64,000 nucleotides of DNA, taken from contig CP136066.1 of the NCBI GenBank assembly GCA_032622095.1, forward strand, positions 116,331,319-116,395,318, written 5' to 3'. The notes below the pieces were generated by a model that saw only the letters and a list, made by a program, of their open reading frames with translations, was not told the DNA's origin and did no database searches. The translations under genes and the position numbers were made by a program. Position 1 is the stretch's first letter. Every line of letters begins with the position of its first letter. The DNA is from Siphonodentalium dalli. Taxonomy: Eukaryota > Mollusca > Scaphopoda > Gadilida > Siphonodentaliidae. Positions 58,011 through 64,000 of the stretch are shown here, piece by piece.

Positions 58011-58273
58011 CTATTGTGATAACCGCCATCTTTTATCTTTGGAATTATCGGCGTGTTTTATGAAAATGTCACCAAGATTTCTCCACTCGATTCTTTTAAA
58101 ATGCACCCTAATCGGTCAAATTCTTTTGATAATTCTATCTAAATACATCTTAGCTACTATTCGGATCTGCTTTCCCGGTCGAAAAAGGTTTAGTTTGACC
58201 AAAACGGCTATTGACAAAAGTTTGTTTATAAAATAGCGTACTCGATAAACCCGTACTACGGCCGTAGATGGTT

Positions 58274-58650
58274 ATCGAAAACAAATTCAATTTCTTCCAT
58301 CTAAAACATAATTACGCGCTGGACTCTGTCATTTTAAGAATATATAAGTATTACACACAGACACACGAATTCTCAACTCAAAATTTTGAAAAATGACAGT
58401 TTTGTCAACATAAATCGATTTTATTTGCAAATCCCATGTTAATTGTTATTATTAACTTATTGTTAAATTTTATCATCGAAAAAAATTCATTTCTTCCACC
58501 TAAAACATAATTATGTGCTGTATCCTATCATTTTAGGAATATATACGTATCCCACTCAGACACACCAAGTCTCAGCTTAAAATTTTGAAAAATAAGAGAT
58601 TTATCAACATAAATCGATTTGTATGGCAGATCCCATGTTAAATAAATTTT
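58274..58650. repeat. Tandem duplication, ~201-bp unit
   Basis: TTTCTTCCATCTAAAACATA (58290) recurs as TTTCTTCCACCTAAAACATA near 58490. Both continue through CATTTTARGAATATATA, AAATTTTGAAAAAT and AACATAAATCGATTT to CCCATGTTAA. Confidence 0.85.
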
Positions 58651-58734
58651 AGGGCCCTTCAAATGTTTTCTGAGCTGTTCCATATTGGCACCAGAGTCCA
58701 TATTTGACTGGTTCTACATGATAATTGTGCAACA

Positions 58735-59330
58735 GTACAGTCGCGTTACTTTATACGTCAACATTGGTCATTATCACTCGACAAATTTATTTCGGTCTAT
58801 CGTATCAACCCCTATTTCCCCCGCGTAGCCTGACTAAGTGTCAACATTGGTCTTTATCGCTCCACTAATTTGTATCATTTCATCGGTGCCATCTATAGAG
58901 ATAGAGATAATTTCCGACCCCCCCGGGGCCCCCCCAATTTTATATCATTGCTGCTTTAGTACAGTCGCGATGCATTACATGGCAACATCGCTCCACTAAT
59001 TTATGTCAGTTCATCGGTACGAACCCCTTTTTCTCCGAGTCCATATAACCAACCAACATCTTATCCCGGCCTAAATTATAATTTTTATTTTCATCGGTAT
59101 AGTTGTGTTACATACATATTTTTTATCATTTGATTCTAATTTGTATTGTACCACTATAGAAGTCCATAAATTACTATTCTGGCACTATATAGAGATGACG
59201 AAAATTCTGACACCCCCCCCCCCTATTTTATAAATTTGTTGCAACAGTAGAGTTGAGATGCATAATATGTCAACATTGGTCGTTATCGCTCTACAGATTT
59301 ATATCGGTTCAACCCTTAGTTCCCTGTAAT
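58735..59330. repeat. Diverged repeats with GTCAACATTGGTC
   Basis: Four partial units carry ACAGTCGCG/ACAGTAGAGTTGAGATGCAT, GTCAACATTGGTCRTTATCG and TTATATCGGTTC-type blocks near 58737, 58837, 58963 and 59246. The unit is about 100-130 bp with irregular spacers. A short C-run lies near 59210. Confidence 0.7.
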
Positions 59331-59625
59331 GCCCACCCCTCCCTCAATTTATTTTTTCATTTGTATTATAGTCTCGTTACGTACACATTTTTCTTTTATA
59401 ACTTTTGCTTCAACGCGCCGAGTTCTAGCTGCTGCAGAGAATACAAAACTGACAACATATTGAAATGTAAGCAGGCTTCAAACTAATATTATCCAATAAA
59501 AACTCTGGCTACATCAGAAATTTGTGTATAAGGTGTACTCGCATTTGTTGCGTTAAAAACCAAAGGTCCCAAGTCAAGGTCCAAATCCCCAACAAACTGA
59601 TGTGAGGTTTAACTCCATCTACATA

Positions 59626-60018
59626 CAGTAATGTCCAAAATAATTGATCACTTAACCACAGCAGAATTATGGGTAATTTTTCAAGATTATAAATCCTGAA
59701 AAATTACCCATAATTCTGCTGTGGTTAATTGGTCAATTACTTTAGGCATTACTGTAGCCCATATAAGGATGTGAGGTCTAATGATAACTCCATCCACATA
59801 CAGTAATGTCCAAAGTAATTGACCACTTAACCACAGCAGAATTGTGGGTAATTTTTCCGGATTTTAAATCCTGAAAAATTACCCATAATTCTGCTGTGGT
59901 TAAGTGGTCAATTACTTTGGGCATTACTGTATCCCATATAAGGATGTGAGGTCTAATGATAACTCCATCTACATACAGTAATGTCCAAAGTAATTGACCA
60001 CAGCAGAATTATGGCGTT
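59626..60018. mobile_element. Tc1/mariner-like palindromic MITEs in tandem
   Basis: Two complete 129-bp elements (59626-59754 and 59801-59929) and the left end of a third (from 59976). Each is bounded by TA, starts CAGTAATGTCCAAARTAATT and ends in its inverse, with long arms including CCACAGCAGAATTATGGGTA. Period is exactly 175 bp because a 46-bp spacer (CCCATATAAGGATGTGAGGT) repeats too, so the array grew by tandem duplication, not by separate insertions. Confidence 0.9.
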
Positions 60019-60349
60019 CAATATGGTCTACCTAATTCTGCTCCAAAAACATGTATATTGAATATATGGATGTTTATTGGGGGGAAACCGATTATTTCAA
60101 TGATATTTTCATTAACTGGGATCCAAAAACCGACCTACGCGAGCGCGCTTCGCGCGCGACTGTTTCTTAAGTATATGTGTATATTTAATAAGTAAACAAT
60201 TGGAATCGCAACAGATAAGATTGACGGGGGTCCCTTGCGCTTGCGCGATCTGTCCATCAAAACATATTTAGACATCTCAAGACACGTAAGACCCAATAAC
60301 TTAATATACAGAATAGATACATCTATTGCCTGAGTGACTAATATTTATA

Positions 60350-60640
60350 TTTGTTACAATGGGGTCAAATAGTTGCGAAGCCAGCACCACAATTCTTCCC
60401 CTCCATAGTAAATATTAAAACAACTTCTAAAGAATTATTTATTTACCTTATATTTGGTATGGAGCGTCCTTGGTTTACTGGAGTTCAGATTTGTTAACAT
60501 CACGTCACCAAGTCAATTACTTGCGAAGCCACAGCCATAACTATTTCCCTCCATAGTAATTCTCAAAACAACTTCTTAAGAACAATTGACCAGGTCAGTC
60601 GCGCAATTATTGGAAGAGCCACGGTCAATCATTTTTGTTT
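60350..60640. repeat. Diverged tandem repeat, two to three units
   Basis: TTGCGAAGCCAGCACCACAA and TTGCGAAGCCACAGCCATAA, each followed by TCCCTCCATAGTAA and AAAACAACTTCT, start near 60374 and 60521. A third trace (GAAGAGCCACGGTCAATC) is at 60613. Confidence 0.7.
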
Positions 60641-60950
60641 AAACCAAATTTTACATTTAAATTATTCCTTTATTTAACCAAAAAAAAAAATTAAATGAGA
60701 AAATTTACTTTTACTACTTGCTAAATTTTATCTTTTAATTATTTCATTTAAATTTTAGACTAAAATTTAAAAATATACAGTCCCAGTATTTACAGTATAC
60801 TAAGTCCAAGTCTGTATAATCTGTTGAGTGACCCCACAGTCATTTACTTGCTTTGTTAGTAATAATTTGAAGGATTACTTGTTTAAACGCAATTGTTATC
60901 AAAATATTTTATGTATTTTTTATAATTTCTATTTATATGTAATACTATAA

Positions 60951-60990
60951 TCTTGGTGGCGTTACCATTTCTGACTATGGTTTTCTTGTT
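60951..60990 (+). repeat. Conserved ~40-bp dispersed motif, copy 4
   Basis: GGCGTTACCATTTCTGACTA followed by TGGTTTTCTTGTT. Confidence 0.8.
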
Positions 60991-60999
60991 CAACAATGT

Positions 61000-61870
61000 C
61001 TGACGTTGCATATCTTCTACTAGATATATATTATTCCAATGCCTTCAAATTGCTGAAGCTTATTCGGAGGTACAGGTAGCTGGAGTAACCCCAGTGGTGA
61101 CTCCATGCAGTAGCGGTCATTAACACGTGTACCACGTGACGCACAAACCAATCGAGGCGTGTAGGCCTACATGGATCAGCCATTAATGATAGCGACAGAT
61201 CGGACAGCGTACTGCACACAAACATACATGGACAAATGTTGTAATGGGGGAGTCAATGTTGTAATGGGGGGGGGGGGGTCGGCATTACATATATAATAAA
61301 TGTATTGTATTTGCACTGTATTTTTATGAACTGTTTTCTGTTCTTAAATTCGTTACTTGTGCTATTTTTGACGAATAAAATTAATACAAAATATAGGAGG
61401 TATGGGGGTAACTATATTCATAACGTACTCGCTATATTGCGTACTGGTTAGACTTTTTGCTGGATGTATGTATTCACGGATGTATCTTCGAGAATGTCAT
61501 TGTTGCAGTATGTAATTTTTATGTCCGCGTTAATTGCTTTCGTTATTTAGGTGTGAACAATGGCTGGGTCACCCTTGAAGATTTTATTTCGGGAACACAA
61601 TGCATAATATAACAGCTATCATTGCTAATGAAGTATGTCTTGGTTGGAAAGTAGACTAACTGTCGTATTACGAAGTATTGTGGGGCGTATTTAATCCGAT
61701 TAGTAAATTTGAGAGGCTTTCTGATGTGATGAATGAGAAACCGAACAGTGATAAGCCGTAGTTGTTGTAATAATTTGAAGGATTGGTTATCTTAACGGAA
61801 TTCTGAAGTGGTGCATTCATGAAACCACAATATTTTATACTATAATTATATGCCTATATAATAATATTAT
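61000..61870. other. No recognised gene; poly-G tract
   Basis: A G-run lies near 61266-61278, directly after a direct repeat GTCAATGTTGTAATGGGGG / ATGTTGTAATGGGG. GTACACACCAATCGAGGCGTG-type sequence (near 61145) also occurs near 56860, showing another dispersed repeat. Confidence 0.5.
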
Positions 61871-61909
61871 CTTGAGGGCGTTACAATTTCTGACTATGGT
61901 TTTCTTGTT
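61871..61909 (+). repeat. Conserved ~40-bp dispersed motif, copy 5
   Basis: CTTGAGGGCGTTACAATTTC then TGACTATGGTTTTCTTGTT. Closest to copies 3 and 4. Confidence 0.8.
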
Positions 61910-62669
61910 TTATTGTTTAGGTGTTCCGGGGGAGATGGGACACCAGGGACGGGCTTAATAACGTGACTCCAATCACTTTAGTATATTATAGATATAAAAT
62001 AAATTTCAAGTAAAGCTCGAGCATGATCTTCATAAATAACCAACACTGAAAGCAGTTAGTTATGCTTCGTTTAAGCATATTTTTTGTAGCGAGTTACTAC
62101 CAGTAAATGGGATCTGAGCACAAGCTATTTCATCTTAAATGTAGTCAATCAATCGTATTTATCTCGCGTGTAGCCAATTCGCACGACAGTAAATATATTG
62201 TGATTTGCAATTTTCCGTACATTGTCATCCAATGTTTAAGTCTATTCGTGAACACATTGATGTCTCTAGAAAATTTAAGAGGGTGTATTAAATAAGAGTC
62301 CTTTTAGATCTCACGATTGCTATTTTTCCGTGAAGGAACGCACTGCCATTAAACATTACCCCATGCGCCTTGAATTGTTCAACTAATCGTCGATATTCCA
62401 TCAAGGCCATTGTATTGCGAACGTATTCAGCTAGAGACTTTGTCAAATTCTCACGCATTATAAATGAAATATATGAAATTCTAAGGGTACTACTAGTATA
62501 CTACCAAGACGACAAAATTTGTCAAACTCTTTTACAATGTCCGGTGTCGGATATACACGGTGGCTATGGGGAAAGTTACGCGAGACGTCACGAAAAACTA
62601 CATATAAAATATAGAAATTCACAGAACGATTTCAGACAATAATAATTATAATTTATAACAACTACTCAC

Positions 62670-62751
62670 CAACTCTGAGGATCAGTTCTGCACATTGTAG
62701 GGCAGCTGGTAAGATGCTCAGCCACCAGAGACGATGGTGTCTCCATTTCAT
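62670..62751 (-). CDS. Host receptor-like gene, exon 1 (signal peptide)
   Basis: From the ATG at 62751 (minus) the exon encodes 27 residues, MKWRHHRLWWLSILPAALQC then AELILRV, plus one base, ending GTTG|GTGAGT, a consensus donor in phase 1. A basic N-terminus, a hydrophobic core (LWWLSILPAAL) and a small residue near Cys-Ala make a good secretion signal. It joins exon 2 through a completed Ala codon. The next exon is 18 kb away. Upstream on the minus strand (62752-63070) would be 5' UTR or promoter; no TATA box or other promoter element was identified with confidence. The open frames antisense to this region are not counted. Confidence 0.72.
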
Positions 62752-63538
62752 TGTTTCCTTCGATCGATGATTCAAAACTTGTTATTGTGTGCAATCCGAT
62801 ACAAATCCCGTCTATCGTCTATATACACACTGTTTGCCAATGGCCTGAAAAATCCAATCGCATGATTTATGAGCATGTCCACTCTGAACACTTTGGTTCC
62901 GATAAATTGATTCAGCTTCTTCGTCCAAGTGAAGAGATAACCATATATATAGCAGTAAACAAATCAGCTGACACGACACCGCATTTGCGGTTACTAACTG
63001 GTGAATCCAATGCAAATTATGCAATCTCATGAAACTAAATCTTATTCTATTTAAGGGCTTTGTCACCAAATTTGATGGAATAAAAGTAAAGGATTATGTT
63101 AACTTATACTAGCAATCAAAGTTACCAAGACAAATTGGTGCACCATTTTATATAATTCATGATGGATTCTCTTAGAAAAACAAAATGTGAACTTTTAAAG
63201 GTTTTAAAAAGTATTTTTATCGAATTCAAATCCAACAAACACAAAATCCATAGCTAAGAAAAACATGGGAATGTGTACTGAACACTGTGAATAATGATGA
63301 ACAATAATAATATAATCATATTTACCAAGCGTTCTTTTAAAAATTTACTCAGAACCACTTGTTTACAAATGATAGATTTACTTGCTAAGTAATGCTGTCT
63401 GGAAGCTGAGACTTGATGTGTGGGTAAGGGGCCGCCTTGTGTTCAGTATAGCTGGGATGGCTATCAGCCTGTGTGCGTGCCAGTTTGTGGCCACTGGCCC
63501 ATGAGGGATTATCCCATGAGTGGTTGCCTAATTAGAGG
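62752..63538. other. Upstream region of host gene; no further gene recognised
   Basis: AT-rich. A plus-strand open frame (62751-63032) overlaps the presumed 5' UTR and lacks support. Near 63410-63510 the plus strand reads LDVWVRGRLVFSIAGMAIS before a stop, a coherent but unrecognised stretch. Confidence 0.4.
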
Positions 63539-63590
63539 TTTCGTATATAAAGTGTAGTTTAGAGATTTCGTATATAAAGTGTAGTTTAAT
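63539..63590. repeat. 26-27 bp tandem duplication
   Basis: TTTCGTATATAAAGTGTAGT occurs twice in immediate succession at the left boundary of the adjacent LINE fragment. It may have formed when that element inserted. Confidence 0.85.
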
Positions 63591-63591
63591 T

Positions 63592-64000
63592 TCACAATTC
63601 ACAGATAACTGGAAAACTGATATGAACAACTCCAGTCCTGGTAAGATATACCAAAATTTTAAACATGACTTATCTTTTGAAAGGTATCTAACGTTGAACG
63701 TAGTAAACCGGATTACATTATGTAAATTTAGAACCAGTAATCACCATTTTCCGATTGAAACAGGACGCTGGCGAAAACCTGAATTAACTGACCGACTATG
63801 TCCACTCTGTAACTCCAGAAAGATTGTAGATGAATTTCATTATCTTCTCGAATGCGAGAGACTGTCACCCGAGCGACGGCGATTACTGTCAAAATTTCAT
63901 AACAGAAAACAAAATACTATCACAATGAGTGAAATACTTAACCAGAACAATTCAACAGAAATACGGAAATTGTGTGATTTTATTAAAATAATCAATCGTG
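63592..64000 (+). pseudogene. LINE 'F' ORF2, C-terminal region (runs off window)
   Basis: The frame is open to the window end: DNWKTDMNNSSPGKIYQNF, LTLNVVNRITLCKFRTSNHH, PIETGRWRKPELTDR and the zinc cluster CPLCNSRKIVDEFHYLLEC, then CDFIKIINR. It parallels LINE C (KFRTRNHNLPIESGSW; CTLCDVELGDEYHIILKC) and LINE D. RT motifs are absent, so it is 5'-truncated at about 63592. The 3' UTR lies outside the window. Confidence 0.88.

Overview
The window is eukaryotic genomic DNA. It is AT-rich, gene-poor and packed with transposable elements (TEs), minisatellites and microsatellites. The mix of several non-LTR retrotransposon (LINE) families, tandem-core elements with a (CAGA)n-type microsatellite tail like the 'pearl'/Helitron-like elements known from bivalves, and a multi-exon gene with long introns suggests a marine lophotrochozoan invertebrate, perhaps a mollusc. 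The sequence does not fix the species. No prokaryotic operon, CRISPR array, rRNA or tRNA gene was recognised.

Host gene. One multi-exon gene on the minus strand can be assembled by eye from about 62.75 kb down to 29.57 kb: a signal-peptide exon (62670-62751), then exons at 44397-44546, 41539-41872, 36989-37232 and 29571-29747. The intron phases chain correctly and the five pieces total 987 nt (329 codons). The predicted protein starts with a signal peptide and looks like the N-terminal, ANF-receptor/ionotropic-glutamate-receptor-like extracellular domain. The family call is an inference; no exon after 29571 was found. The introns (18, 2.5, 4.3 and 7.2 kb) are filled with TEs.

Nested TE cluster, about 4.25-23.2 kb. 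Plus-strand LINE 'P' (ORF1, then endonuclease/reverse-transcriptase ORF2) is split by minus-strand LINE 'M' of a related subfamily (7370-20940), by a 493-bp TTAA-flanked element in ORF1, and by a 0.53-kb hAT-like element in the RT. M is itself split by four insertions: 3.28 kb without target duplication, a 1.3-kb foldback element with an 8-bp duplication, a 3.5-kb TTAA-flanked element, and a 1.23-kb PIF/Harbinger-like element with a TTA duplication. At each junction, taking the insert out puts the flanking codons back in frame, so boundaries are known to within a base or two.

Rest of the window. 30.4-34.65 kb is a Jockey-like LINE 'B' (zinc-knuckle ORF1, endonuclease, RT) interrupted by a 5'-truncated LINE of the P/M family. 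Further minus-strand LINE pieces lie at 46.0-47.6, 53.1-53.7 and 54.2-56.3 kb, and a plus-strand one runs off the right edge (63.59-64.0 kb). Seven elements flanked by TTAA are recognised (5.7, 14.9, 23.9, 36.4, 37.4, 39.9 and 56.4 kb). Long minisatellites, foldback repeats, mariner-like MITEs in tandem and a recurring conserved motif of about 40 bp fill much of the remainder. All LINE reading frames carry stops or frameshifts, so no element appears autonomous as it stands.
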